Positions 16,896 through 25,581 of a stretch of 46,454 nucleotides of DNA are shown piece by piece; positions within the stretch are counted from its first letter, which is position 1; the number at the start of each line of letters is the position of its first letter. Location of the stretch: assembly GCA_019237115.1 (NCBI GenBank), contig JAFAHS010000352.1, forward strand, positions 1 to 46,454, written 5' to 3'. This DNA is from Deltaproteobacteria bacterium (lineage in GTDB: Bacteria; Desulfobacterota; Binatia; Binatales; Binataceae). The notes beneath the pieces were generated by a model. The model was not told where the DNA came from, did not search any database, and saw only the letters and a program-made list of their open reading frames with translations. A program made the translations under genes and the position numbers.

Positions 16896-19145
16896 ATGAA
16901 GCAGGGCAGCAAGACCGCGGCAAAACGCGCGCGCAAGGCACCCGTTGCGGCCAAGGCGCGTACCGTTCTCAAGGTCGGTTCGAACTTCTACGTTCTGGCT
17001 TCGTCGCTGACCTCGCGTCGAGAAACGCGGGTGCTCGCCGATGCGCAAAGCTTTGCGGTGTTCGAGGCCGGCGGCGACATTGCACAGTCGCCACTCGAAG
17101 CTTTGGGATTCTTCTTCAAGGACACGCGTTTTCTTAGCGGCTTTGAAATGAGTATCGCCGGTCAAGCCCCCTACTTTCTCAACTCCTACCTGAGCGACGA
17201 CAACGCCGAGTTTCGCGTCAACCTGACCAACCCGGACCTCACCGGACCGGACGGCAAGATCGAGCTGCCGCGCAATTCGATTCAGATCGAACGCAGTTGG
17301 GCTATAGTCAACGCAGCTCTCTACCACCGTCTGGTTGTCAGCAACTATGCACACGCACCGGCGACGCTCCCGTTCGACCTGGTGTTCGGCGTGGACTTTG
17401 CTGATTTGTTCGAGGTTCGGGGCGTGACACGAGGCCGGCGCGGTCAGGATTTGCCCGTCCAAACCGGCGAGAACAAGATCCGCTTCCGTTACCGCGGACT
17501 GGACAAGGTGACACGCTTCACCGAGATAACCTTCGACCCTCTTCCTAAAGCTCTCACCGATCGGCGCGCGTCTTTCGCACTGGAACTTGCCGACGACGAA
17601 TGTGTCAAGCTGGAGGTCCGCGTTCGCTGCGGTGTCGAGGAGGTAAACGGGCGGCCCGTGGTGGAGCATCCCCCGGGGGATTTCCATGGTGCGCTGGCGG
17701 CTCGACATGGCGAAATTGCCAGCGCGCGCGCAGGATGGGCCGACATAACCGCCAGTCACGGAATCCTGGATTACCTGCTGAAAAGGTCGGCGGCCGATCT
17801 GACCTCGATCGTCGCACACACCGATCGGGGCTCGTTCATGATGGCCGGCATTCCGTGGTTCGCCACCTTGTTCGGACGGGACAGCATCGTTACCGCCCTG
17901 TCGGTGTTGCAGTTCAACCCCGACATCGCCGGGCGCACGCTCAAGATGCTCGCCGGGCTGCAGGGCACCAAGGTTGACGACGCGCGCGACGAGCAGCCCG
18001 GCAAAATTGTTCACGAAATGCGCGCCGGCGAAATGGCCGCCACCGGGGAGATTCCGTTCGGCCGCTACTACGGCACGGTTGACGCGACGCCGCTCTTCCT
18101 GTGGCTGGTCGGGCTCTACGTCTCGATAACCGGAGATTTGAAGCTTGCGGCCGACTTGTGGCCGAACGTCGAGCGAGCGCTCGAATGGATCGACCAATGG
18201 GGCGATCGCGATCACGACGGCTACGTCGAATACATGCAGGAAACTCCGCAGGGTCTTGCCAACCAGGGATGGAAGGATTCTTTCGACTCCATATCGCACG
18301 CCAACGGCGAACTGGCAGCAGCTCCAATCGCGTTGTGTGAAGTGCAGGGTTATCTCTACGCCGCCTATACGGAGATCGGCAATATCGCGGCTCGCATGGA
18401 ACACGTCGCGATGGCGGGCAAGCTGGCTCAACAAGCGGCCGACCTCAAAAGCAAGTTTGTCCGCGACTTCTGGATCGAGGAGATGCAGACCGTCGCTTTG
18501 GCACTGGATGGCGACAAGCAGGCCTGCAAGGTGATGAGCTCCAACGCAGGCCACTGCCTGGCGACTGGAATCGTCGACGGCGCACATGGCGAGAAACTCT
18601 CCGAGCGGTTGCTCCGCAACGACATCTGCACGGGATGGGGCATCCGGACGCTCAGCGATTCCGAGCGCCGCTACAATCCGATGAGCTATCACAACGGCTC
18701 CATCTGGCCCCATGACAATGCGATCGCGGCGCTGGGGCTTGCGCGCTGTGGTAATCGCAGCGGGGTAATTCGCATCCTCGAAGGCCTGCTCGATGCGGCG
18801 GTCAGTTTGCGCAGCGGCAGCCTGCCCGAGCTGTTCTGCGGCTTTCATCGTGAACCTCAGCTTGGTCCGGTGCCTTATCCGGTCGCCTGCCATCCGCAAG
18901 CGTGGTCGGCGGCCAGCGTGTTCCTGATCCTTCAGGCGATCCTCGGAATGCGTATCCAGGGCTTTGAGAACAGCGTGACGGTCGAGACGCCGGTGCTGCC
19001 CTCCTGGCTTGAGTGGATCAAAGTCGAAAACCTGAAGGTGGGGCAGGGAACGGTCTCCCTAAGCTTTCGGCGGATGCCAACCGGCGCCGCCGCGGTCGAG
19101 GTCCTCGCACGGCAGGGCAACGTCGAGGTCAATATTCATAAGTAG
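16896..19145 (+). CDS. Glycogen debranching protein / amylo-alpha-1,6-glucosidase family
   Basis: This 749-aa protein has a basic N-terminal tail. A GDE N-terminal beta-domain (about 25-290) includes EALGFFFKDTRFLSG. A C-terminal six-hairpin glycosidase barrel (about 300-720) includes GIPWFATLFGRDSIVTALS, GRYYGTVDATPLFLWL, QGWKDSFDS and NGSIWPHDNAIAALGLARCG. These are hallmarks of the prokaryotic amylo-alpha-1,6-glucosidase/MGH1-like group, which hydrolyses alpha-1,6 branches or related glucosides in the cytosol. The Asp in GRDS and the Asp in GWKDS are likely in the active site. ATG 16896 follows GGCGGGG. It forms a two-gene unit with the GT4 gene. Confidence 0.88.
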   Translation: MKQGSKTAAKRARKAPVAAKARTVLKVGSNFYVLASSLTSRRETRVLADAQSFAVFEAGGDIAQSPLEALGFFFKDTRFLSGFEMSIAGQAPYFLNSYLSDDNAEFRVNLTNPDLTGPDGKIELPRNSIQIERSWAIVNAALYHRLVVSNYAHAPATLPFDLVFGVDFADLFEVRGVTRGRRGQDLPVQTGENKIRFRYRGLDKVTRFTEITFDPLPKALTDRRASFALELADDECVKLEVRVRCGVEEVNGRPVVEHPPGDFHGALAARHGEIASARAGWADITASHGILDYLLKRSAADLTSIVAHTDRGSFMMAGIPWFATLFGRDSIVTALSVLQFNPDIAGRTLKMLAGLQGTKVDDARDEQPGKIVHEMRAGEMAATGEIPFGRYYGTVDATPLFLWLVGLYVSITGDLKLAADLWPNVERALEWIDQWGDRDHDGYVEYMQETPQGLANQGWKDSFDSISHANGELAAAPIALCEVQGYLYAAYTEIGNIAARMEHVAMAGKLAQQAADLKSKFVRDFWIEEMQTVALALDGDKQACKVMSSNAGHCLATGIVDGAHGEKLSERLLRNDICTGWGIRTLSDSERRYNPMSYHNGSIWPHDNAIAALGLARCGNRSGVIRILEGLLDAAVSLRSGSLPELFCGFHREPQLGPVPYPVACHPQAWSAASVFLILQAILGMRIQGFENSVTVETPVLPSWLEWIKVENLKVGQGTVSLSFRRMPTGAAAVEVLARQGNVEVNIHK

Positions 19146-19231
19146 ACGCGATTGGCCAGTCTGGCCCCCCGACACCATTGACCTTCGCTCCCATGAAGCC
19201 ACGGCCAACCAGGCCTTCCTTCGCAAGTCGC

Positions 19232-21043
19232 TTAAGGTGCCGGTTCGTTTTCCGCGCCGGAAGTCGAGCCGGCAGTCGCTGGTAGCCCCGAGGTGCCCTC
19301 TACCGGGGTGGGCGTGGAGCTCGGCGTCGACGTGAGGGTGTCGGTAGCTACTCCACTCATTGTCGGCGCCGCCGGGGTTGGTCCGGTAACAGCCTCGCTC
19401 GGCGTGGACGTAGCCGTGGGAGTGTCGGAGGGCAGCTCGGTCGTCGTCGGAGTCGCTGTCGGAGTCTCGCTCGGCCCTTCACTCATCGTCGGGGTCGCCG
19501 TGTTCTGAATTTCGGGCGTCGGACTGGTAGTGGCAGTCGTGGTGACGGTACTGGATGACGTCGGCAGTATCGTTGGAGATTCGCTCGGTGTTACGGTCGC
19601 ACGCGGGGTCGACGTTTCTGACGGGGTGGTCGGCTTGGGAGCCTTCTTCACGATGACGGGAGTCGCCGGTTTTCTGGTAGGAGACGCCGATGGCTTGGCG
19701 CTGGCGTGCGGCTTGGGGGATGCCGTAGCCACGGACGTCGGCGTTAAGGTGGCAGTGGCCGAGGCCGTGGGGGTGGCCGTCTCGGTTGGGGTGGGAGTTG
19801 GGGTCGCGGTCGGAGTGGGCAGGACCCACTTCACTGGCCAGTGCACGTACATCAAGGTGGCGGTGTGCCCCGCGCGTGCCGCGGTCATCGTACCTGCGGC
19901 GGTAAATTTGCCGGTTTGAGGATCGTACAGTTCGGCGGATTCGAGCGGTTTGAAGGTTACGTCGAATCCTCCCGTGATCAGAACCTTGCCATCGGGTAGC
20001 AAGGTTGCCGAATGCCCGTAACGCCCTGCGTTCATCGCTCCGGTCGGTTCAAAGCTATTTTTCGCGGGATCATAGAGTTCCGCCGAGTTGTCGTTGTGCC
20101 CACCTGTGATCAGAACCAGATCGTTCTTGAGCAGCGTGGCGGTATGCCCGGCGCGGCTCTCCTTCATTTTGGGTCCTGATTTGAAAAGTCCGGTCTTTGG
20201 ACTGTAGAGCTCCGTCGTGTCGAGCGCCGCGTTTCGCGAATACGGGCTCCCGCCAGCGACCATCACCCGTCCGTCGGTCAGGAGCGTTGCCGTGTGGTAA
20301 ATCCGATCGCTGCTCATGGAACCGGCAACCGAAAACTTACCGGTCGAGGAATTGTACAACTCTGCTTTGCGGTCGCCGCCGCCCGCGATCAACACCCTGC
20401 CGTCGGCAAGCATCGTGGCAGTTTGTCGATAACGGCTGATCTCCATGTTTCCGGTCGCTGCGAAGGCACCGGTCTGCGGGTCGAATAGTTCGACGGCGTC
20501 GGTACTGCCACCGACCACCAGAACCTTGCCATCTCGGAGAACCGTCGCGGTGGGCTCATCGCGCGGATCGGCCATGTATACTGCCTTGCCAAAGCCATCC
20601 ACCGGCGAGAAAACTTCGGCCGACTTCAGAATCCAGGGCATCGCCGGCCCGGGAAACATAATGGTGGGCACCAGGACGGCGTCGACTCCTCCGACGATGA
20701 GCACGCTGCCGTCACTGAGCCTGCACGCATCGTGGTGGTCGCGGCGTGAGTCCAATTTCTCGACCGGCAGAAACAGGCCGTTCTCGACATCATAAATTTC
20801 GACACTGTCGAGCACGGCGGGACTCTGGCCGGTAGGCACATCCACGGTTCCGGTACCACCCGTGATAAGCACCACCGGGTGCAGTGCGACGGTCGGGGTA
20901 GCGGTGGGCGTCAGGGTGGGCGCCGGTTTTCGGCGTCGATGACGGGTGCGGGCCGGCGCCCCCGTGACGCACAACCCGACCATCACCAGTGCCACGCCGA
21001 GCGCGGCAAGCAGCCGTGAGTTTCTGCCCAAGCGCGTCGTCAT
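19232..21043 (-). CDS. Secreted kelch-repeat protein with Thr/Pro-rich C-terminal tail
   Basis: This 603-aa protein has an N-terminal signal peptide (Arg-rich, then LLAALGVALVMVGLCVTGAPA). Six to seven kelch blades of about 45-50 residues follow, each with the pattern TATLLxDGRVLVAGG...AELYDPxTGxF. Roughly the last 200 residues are a low-complexity tail of Thr, Pro, Ser and Ala. Such kelch propellers resemble the galactose-oxidase fold but usually lack catalytic residues. The tail could be a flexible, possibly glycosylated stalk. There is no C-terminal membrane anchor or sorting motif. The start at 21043 overlaps the stop of the upstream MFS gene by ATGA, which indicates translational coupling. 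Confidence 0.85.
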   Translation of the reverse strand: MTTRLGRNSRLLAALGVALVMVGLCVTGAPARTRHRRRKPAPTLTPTATPTVALHPVVLITGGTGTVDVPTGQSPAVLDSVEIYDVENGLFLPVEKLDSRRDHHDACRLSDGSVLIVGGVDAVLVPTIMFPGPAMPWILKSAEVFSPVDGFGKAVYMADPRDEPTATVLRDGKVLVVGGSTDAVELFDPQTGAFAATGNMEISRYRQTATMLADGRVLIAGGGDRKAELYNSSTGKFSVAGSMSSDRIYHTATLLTDGRVMVAGGSPYSRNAALDTTELYSPKTGLFKSGPKMKESRAGHTATLLKNDLVLITGGHNDNSAELYDPAKNSFEPTGAMNAGRYGHSATLLPDGKVLITGGFDVTFKPLESAELYDPQTGKFTAAGTMTAARAGHTATLMYVHWPVKWVLPTPTATPTPTPTETATPTASATATLTPTSVATASPKPHASAKPSASPTRKPATPVIVKKAPKPTTPSETSTPRATVTPSESPTILPTSSSTVTTTATTSPTPEIQNTATPTMSEGPSETPTATPTTTELPSDTPTATSTPSEAVTGPTPAAPTMSGVATDTLTSTPSSTPTPVEGTSGLPATAGSTSGAENEPAP

Positions 21044-22386
21044 GGTTTGTGCAGCGAAGCCGCCAGGGGCGCGCGACGGGGGACTTTCTCCCACTCATCC
21101 TCCTTGGCAGCGACCTTAAGTGGCAGGCCGCGAGTTTCATCGATGAACAGTCCGAAAATAAGTGCACTTGGCAGGCCGAGCAGCGCGAAGTAGCCAATCA
21201 CGTTGGTAAGGCCGCCGAGCGGCGCAATCAAAGCAGCGATCATCGCCTGCGCGAGCATCGAACAAATCGCCCCGACGATCATCTGCCAGCCCATCATCGT
21301 GGAGCGTAGTGCGGCGGGAAAAAGCTCGGTCGCCGCCGCGTTTGCCCCCACCGTCATGATCCCGGAGCCGACTTTGAACCAGCAGTAGATCGAGGTAAGC
21401 CACACCATCGGCCAAGCGAACGGCACGTTCGGCCACCAGTAGAAAGCAATTGCACCCAGCCAGGCTGCACCGCCGAAGTAGGTGACGGTGGGCACCCGGC
21501 CGAAGCGTTCAGAGGTCCACGCGCCAATCGGAAAGCCAAGCATCCCGACCAGCATCCCAGTGACTACCAGTGTACTTGCCTTCGTCGGCGACAATCCGAT
21601 GATGGAAACTGCCTCGTAGTAGAGCCACCCGTTCACCGCGGTACCGGCCACCGTGGCGAGCGCGGCGTTCGAGATGAGTGCCAGTGCACGACGACGATAG
21701 ATCAGGTTGAACACGTCGTAGATGCGGCTTTTCGTGATGGTGCCCCTGGAGCGCTGCTCCGCCCATTGCGTCTCCGGAAGCATCCGAGCCACCGGCAAAA
21801 GCAACGCGATCCCTGCAACCGATGGAGCAAATAGCCAGCGCCATGAATAACCGAGTTTGAGCAGGACCGGAATTATGAAGTATCCGAGCACGCCTCCGAC
21901 CGCGCTGGCGGTCGCGGCCGCGGCCTGCCCGCGGGCGCGCTGGTTCACGGGAAGCTCCTCGGCCAGCAGAGCTATCGCGGAAGTTACCGAACCGCCCAGC
22001 AACGCCGCGATGAGTATCTGATAAATTGCGAATGAGACCGGACCGCCGGCTGCTGCGCTGGCCAGCGAGAGCAGAGGAGAAAGCAGCAGGCCCAGCAGGA
22101 TAATCCGCCGTCGACCGACCCGGTCGGCCCATCGCGCAAGTGCCAGCGAACCGAAGGCCGACAACGACATCCAGGCAAACAGCTCCGCGAGCTTGGACTG
22201 ATTGAGCTCAAAGGTCCTGGAAATCCACGGTGAAGCTATCCCGGCTATCGAAAGGGTATAGCCCTGATATACGAGCAGGATAACGATCGCCGAGATAATC
22301 GCGAAGATTTCACGAACTGATTCGCCCGAGCCCGCAGCAACGCTGCCCGCACCAGGCGCCTCGGTTCCGGCCGGGGTGGTAGCCAT
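21040..22386 (-). CDS. MFS transporter
   Basis: This 448-aa protein has 12 hydrophobic segments and the major-facilitator loop signature. The 2-3 loop reads ALARWADRVGRRRIILLG, an excellent match to the G/A-x-x-x-D-x-x-G-R-[RK] motif, and the 8-9 loop has GAWTSERFGRVPT. It resembles sugar- or metabolite-porter-like inner-membrane permeases; substrate is unknown. It ends in an ATGA overlap with the kelch gene, so the two are produced together. Its start is 299 nt from the divergent ABC exporter. Confidence 0.9.
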   Translation of the reverse strand: MATTPAGTEAPGAGSVAAGSGESVREIFAIISAIVILLVYQGYTLSIAGIASPWISRTFELNQSKLAELFAWMSLSAFGSLALARWADRVGRRRIILLGLLLSPLLSLASAAAGGPVSFAIYQILIAALLGGSVTSAIALLAEELPVNQRARGQAAAATASAVGGVLGYFIIPVLLKLGYSWRWLFAPSVAGIALLLPVARMLPETQWAEQRSRGTITKSRIYDVFNLIYRRRALALISNAALATVAGTAVNGWLYYEAVSIIGLSPTKASTLVVTGMLVGMLGFPIGAWTSERFGRVPTVTYFGGAAWLGAIAFYWWPNVPFAWPMVWLTSIYCWFKVGSGIMTVGANAAATELFPAALRSTMMGWQMIVGAICSMLAQAMIAALIAPLGGLTNVIGYFALLGLPSALIFGLFIDETRGLPLKVAAKEDEWEKVPRRAPLAASLHKP

Positions 22387-22685
22387 CCCTAGTCGGGGGA
22401 AACGTCGCGTCGCCGAACCAAATTGTTGTTTTGTTTTGGTCGTCGCGCCATGGCCAGGCCACCTCTCACCCGCTACCGCAAACCGTGTACACCAGTTGAG
22501 CTATCGGCCTCACGAAATGCGGCAACCCGATTGCGTTTGAAGTGCGGTTGCTGCGCCAAATATCCCCCACAATCCAAAGAAATTCGATTATCCCCAGACC
22601 CGATCTAGGGGGCACGCTGATTGCACATTACCCGGTCAGAGTTCGGGGGGATACACTCCCAGGAAACGAAAGGCGTTTTACGAAT
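22387..22685. other. Divergent intergenic region, MFS / ABC exporter
   Basis: This 299-nt region is less GC-rich around 22420-22440 and 22560-22590. It contains a 9-bp imperfect hairpin with one G-T pair, GCGGCAACC at 22519-22527 with GGTTGCTGC at 22546-22554, in the likely leader of the ABC exporter gene. A tRNA-like D-arm fragment on the minus strand is discussed under rejected items. No promoter is claimed. Confidence 0.35.
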
Positions 22686-24575
22686 ATGGACAGCAGACTT
22701 GACACCACCTCGAAGCATCCCCTGCTTAGGTTCCTGTCCTTTCTGAAGCCCAACGCGCAGCTGGTTGTGGGTGCCGCCCTGATGGGCATCGGCAAGTTTA
22801 CCCTTCCGTTGGCCTTCCCGATCGCTTTCCGATACGTGGTCGACGTCCTGCTTTCGGCTCATCCCCATCCGGATGGCATCAGTCTCAAAATCGACCAGTG
22901 GTGTATCGCGATTGCCAACCTGCTTGGGTTGGGGACGACGGTCCAGGGCAAACTCGCTGCGTTGAGCATCGTGCTCCTGCTCGCATACGCAACGCAGGCT
23001 GCTGCCAGCTATTACCGCAACTACTGGGCGGGCCTTGCCGGTCATCGACTCATCTACGACCTGCAGTGCAAACTGTTCGCCCATCTGCAGAGGCTCCCTC
23101 ATTCATTTTTCGATCGCAATCCCGCCGGTGCGATTGTTTCCCGGGTGCTCAACGACGTTTCTCGCGCCAACGAGCTCATCGATTCCGCGTTCGTCGACGT
23201 ATGGATGGACGCAACCTCACTGATAATCGTGGTGGCCTTGCTGTTCGTAATGGATTGGCGGTTGGCGGTGGTCGCGCTCGCGATCGCGCCCTTCTGGGTA
23301 GCTTTTATCCGCATCTTCTCGCCGCGAATTAAGGCAGTCAGCCATCGAATGCAGGAAAAGGTTGAGGAGATAGCCGGCGAGGTACACGAGCGGGTCATCG
23401 GTGCGACTACCGTCAAATCGTTCGGCGGAGAGGAGCGCGAAGTGCATCGCTTCCGGAAACAGGGTGGCGATATGTACTCCCGCTCGATCGACAAGGTGCG
23501 CCTGGCGGCTTCGCAGGAAATGCTTATCCAGCTTCTGACCCGTTCCGCACCCGCGGTGGTGCTGTGGGTCGGTGCTCTCATGATCGTGCGCGGCACGACC
23601 ACGCTGGGCACATTGATGGCGTTTTTTCTCTATGTGCAGTTCGTCTACGTACCCCTGGAACGCTTCGCGCAGCTCTCGATCGTCTTGTCGGGTTCGCTCG
23701 CGGCAATTGAGAGGACGTTCGCGTTCCTCGATCTGAAACCCGAGATCGCGGACCATCCGCTGGCCCGCCCCTTCCCGGTCAAGCGTGGCGCGGTGGCGTT
23801 TGAAGGCGTGCATTTCGGCTATCCCACGCGCGATGGTGCGGAGCGTCGCGAGGTTCTAAAGGGCATCGATCTCAACATCCCCGGCGGGTATCGAGTCGCG
23901 CTGGTGGGCCGTTCCGGCGCCGGCAAGACTACCCTGTCAAGCCTGATTCCGCGCTTTTACGACGCGACCGCCGGTCGGGTGCTGGTGGATGGCAAAGACG
24001 TGCGTCACTACACGCTCAAATCGCTACGCCAGGCGGTCAGCCTGGTAACCCAGGATGCGCTTCTGTTCAGTGCAAGCGTGCGCGAGAACCTCCTCTACGC
24101 GCGTCCGGATGCGACCGACGAGATGATGTGGGAAGCGCTGGAGCAGGCCAACCTGCGTGAGTTCGTGGAACAGTCACCGAACGGGCTCGACACGATTATT
24201 GGCGAACGCGGGATCAAGGTGTCAGGCGGACAGCGCCAACGGCTCGCGATCGCCCGGGCGTTCCTGAAGGACTCGAAGATCGTCATCCTGGACGAAGCCA
24301 CTTCGGCGGTCGACTCGGAGTCCGAAAACCTGATTCATGAGGCCATGGAACGCCTGATGGAAGGGCGCACGGTCTTCCTGATCGCCCATCGCCTGCGCAG
24401 CGCGGTCACCGCCGACCTTGTCGTCGCGCTCGATCATGGCAACGTGGCCGAGGTCGGCACACACGGCGACCTGCTGCGGCGCAACGGAACCTACGCCAAG
24501 CTGTACCGTGAACAGACCCGAGGCTTGATCCTGGCACAGCAACGCGAAGCAGACGGCTACCAGGTCGCCTTTTAG
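22686..24575 (+). CDS. ABC exporter, fused membrane and ATPase domains (MsbA/multidrug type)
   Basis: This 629-aa half-transporter has a six-helix membrane domain (about residues 20-320), including FFDRNPAGAIVSRVLNDVSRAN, followed by the ATPase. The ATPase carries Walker A VGRSGAGKTT, a Q-loop VTQDALLFS, the signature VSGGQRQRLAIARA, Walker B IVILDEATSAVD and the H-loop AHRL. It should work as a homodimer in the inner membrane, exporting lipid or hydrophobic compounds. ATG 22686 is chosen because it starts just before the first membrane helix; the frame stays open upstream to 22542 without similarity. A strong hairpin terminator follows 33 nt after the stop. Confidence 0.92.
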   Translation: MDSRLDTTSKHPLLRFLSFLKPNAQLVVGAALMGIGKFTLPLAFPIAFRYVVDVLLSAHPHPDGISLKIDQWCIAIANLLGLGTTVQGKLAALSIVLLLAYATQAAASYYRNYWAGLAGHRLIYDLQCKLFAHLQRLPHSFFDRNPAGAIVSRVLNDVSRANELIDSAFVDVWMDATSLIIVVALLFVMDWRLAVVALAIAPFWVAFIRIFSPRIKAVSHRMQEKVEEIAGEVHERVIGATTVKSFGGEEREVHRFRKQGGDMYSRSIDKVRLAASQEMLIQLLTRSAPAVVLWVGALMIVRGTTTLGTLMAFFLYVQFVYVPLERFAQLSIVLSGSLAAIERTFAFLDLKPEIADHPLARPFPVKRGAVAFEGVHFGYPTRDGAERREVLKGIDLNIPGGYRVALVGRSGAGKTTLSSLIPRFYDATAGRVLVDGKDVRHYTLKSLRQAVSLVTQDALLFSASVRENLLYARPDATDEMMWEALEQANLREFVEQSPNGLDTIIGERGIKVSGGQRQRLAIARAFLKDSKIVILDEATSAVDSESENLIHEAMERLMEGRTVFLIAHRLRSAVTADLVVALDHGNVAEVGTHGDLLRRNGTYAKLYREQTRGLILAQQREADGYQVAF

Positions 24576-24607
24576 TCGCGGCTGCGCCGAGTTCCTTGCA
24601 ATCCAGG

Positions 24608-24637
24608 ACGGGGGCCCAGCATCTGCTGGGCCCCCGT
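24608..24637. terminator. Strong hairpin terminator between convergent genes
   Basis: A perfect 13-bp stem (ACGGGGGCCCAGC at 24608-24620, GCTGGGCCCCCGT at 24625-24637) with loop ATCT sits between the ABC exporter (plus) and the intradiol dioxygenase (minus). On the plus strand it is followed by TCGTTTC, only a weak U tract. The position between convergent stops suggests it serves both directions. Confidence 0.8.
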
Positions 24638-24696
24638 TCGTTTCAGGGGCCGTGCGTCCGTAAGAATGCGGCACGCTCACGCGCGACACCGATGAC

Positions 24697-25581
24697 TTAG
24701 ACAGACGCCGCTGGCTGCCTGCGCTTGCCTTTCTTGGTCGATTCCTTGGAATTGAGGATGAAGTCGAATTCGATGGTGGCCGCGGCGGTCCCGTTCGTTC
24801 CCGAACGACGGTAGCTGACCACGAGCGATTTCTTCGCGCCGAAAACGACGTCGGAGTCCAGGTAGCGGTCTCCCGCGATATACAAGGCTGTGGTGAGGGT
24901 CCGGTAGCCAGGCGCCGCGATCTTGAAGTGGAGGTGAGCCGGGCGATAGGGATGACGCGCCAGGGCCAGCAGCATCCTTCCGACCGGACCGTCAGAAGGA
25001 ACCGGATAGCTCGACGGCTTAACCGAGCGAAAGCGAAACCGCCCATCTGCCCCGGTCTGCAGGCGGCCGCGGAAATTCATTTGATCGGAATCCTTCTGCT
25101 GCAGGTCATAGAGTCCGTCCGAGGAGGCCTGCCAGGTATCGATCAGCGCGCCGGCCACGGGTTCGCCGGCGGTGTTCAGCACCCGCCCCGCCACGATCAG
25201 CTTGTGGCCGGGTGCGCCGTGAGAAACATCTCCATCCACCGGAAACCTGGGGGCGCCCTGGCGAAAAAAGGGTCCGAGCAGACTCGAATCAGTCGCACTG
25301 GACGCGCCGTTGCGATTGGCCATCAGATCGACGATCGCGCTGAGCCCGAGCGTATCCGACAGCAGGATAAACTCCTGGCGCTTTTCATCCGTGATGTGGC
25401 CCACGGCGGTCAGGAACTCGATGCCGGCCTGCCATTCCTCGGGAGTCAGCCTAACTTCGCGAGCGAAGTCGTGAAGATGATTGGTGAGCGCGCGAACAAT
25501 CTGTTTGAGCCGCGGGTCCTTGCATTTGGACATTCGGGCAATCGCGTTACGCGTAACGCCCGCTGCAGTTAGTGTTTTCAT
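24697..25581 (-). CDS. Intradiol ring-cleavage dioxygenase (catechol/hydroxyquinol 1,2-dioxygenase type)
   Basis: This 294-aa protein has the N-terminal helical dimerisation domain of catechol dioxygenases (about 1-100) and the beta-sandwich catalytic domain. The four non-haem Fe(III) ligands are visible: Tyr158 (DGLYD), Tyr192 (SYPVPSDGPVG), His216 and His218 (RPAHLHF). It opens catechol, or more likely a hydroxylated catechol such as hydroxyquinol, between the two hydroxyls. Its start overlaps the stop of the amidohydrolase gene in an ATGA arrangement. It is the last gene of the aromatic cluster. The C-terminus is a Lys/Arg-rich tail. Exact substrate is uncertain. Confidence 0.9.
   Translation of the reverse strand: MKTLTAAGVTRNAIARMSKCKDPRLKQIVRALTNHLHDFAREVRLTPEEWQAGIEFLTAVGHITDEKRQEFILLSDTLGLSAIVDLMANRNGASSATDSSLLGPFFRQGAPRFPVDGDVSHGAPGHKLIVAGRVLNTAGEPVAGALIDTWQASSDGLYDLQQKDSDQMNFRGRLQTGADGRFRFRSVKPSSYPVPSDGPVGRMLLALARHPYRPAHLHFKIAAPGYRTLTTALYIAGDRYLDSDVVFGAKKSLVVSYRRSGTNGTAAATIEFDFILNSKESTKKGKRRQPAASV

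Noticed and set aside
16839..18899. Antisense open frame of 686 codons opposite the debranching enzyme
   Set aside because: The plus-strand gene has clear GDE motifs; the antisense peptide is composed like a frame shadow and lacks a credible start site.
19293..19850. Low-complexity tandem GTCGG-like repeats, possible DNA repeat array or CRISPR
   Set aside because: They are codon repeats for Thr/Pro/Ser in the kelch protein tail, not spaced identical repeats.
22491..22509. Minus-strand stretch GCCGATAGCTCAACTGGT resembling a tRNA D-arm
   Set aside because: No anticodon stem, T-arm or acceptor pairing follows; a real tRNA or an integration remnant (usually a 3' tRNA end) is not supported.
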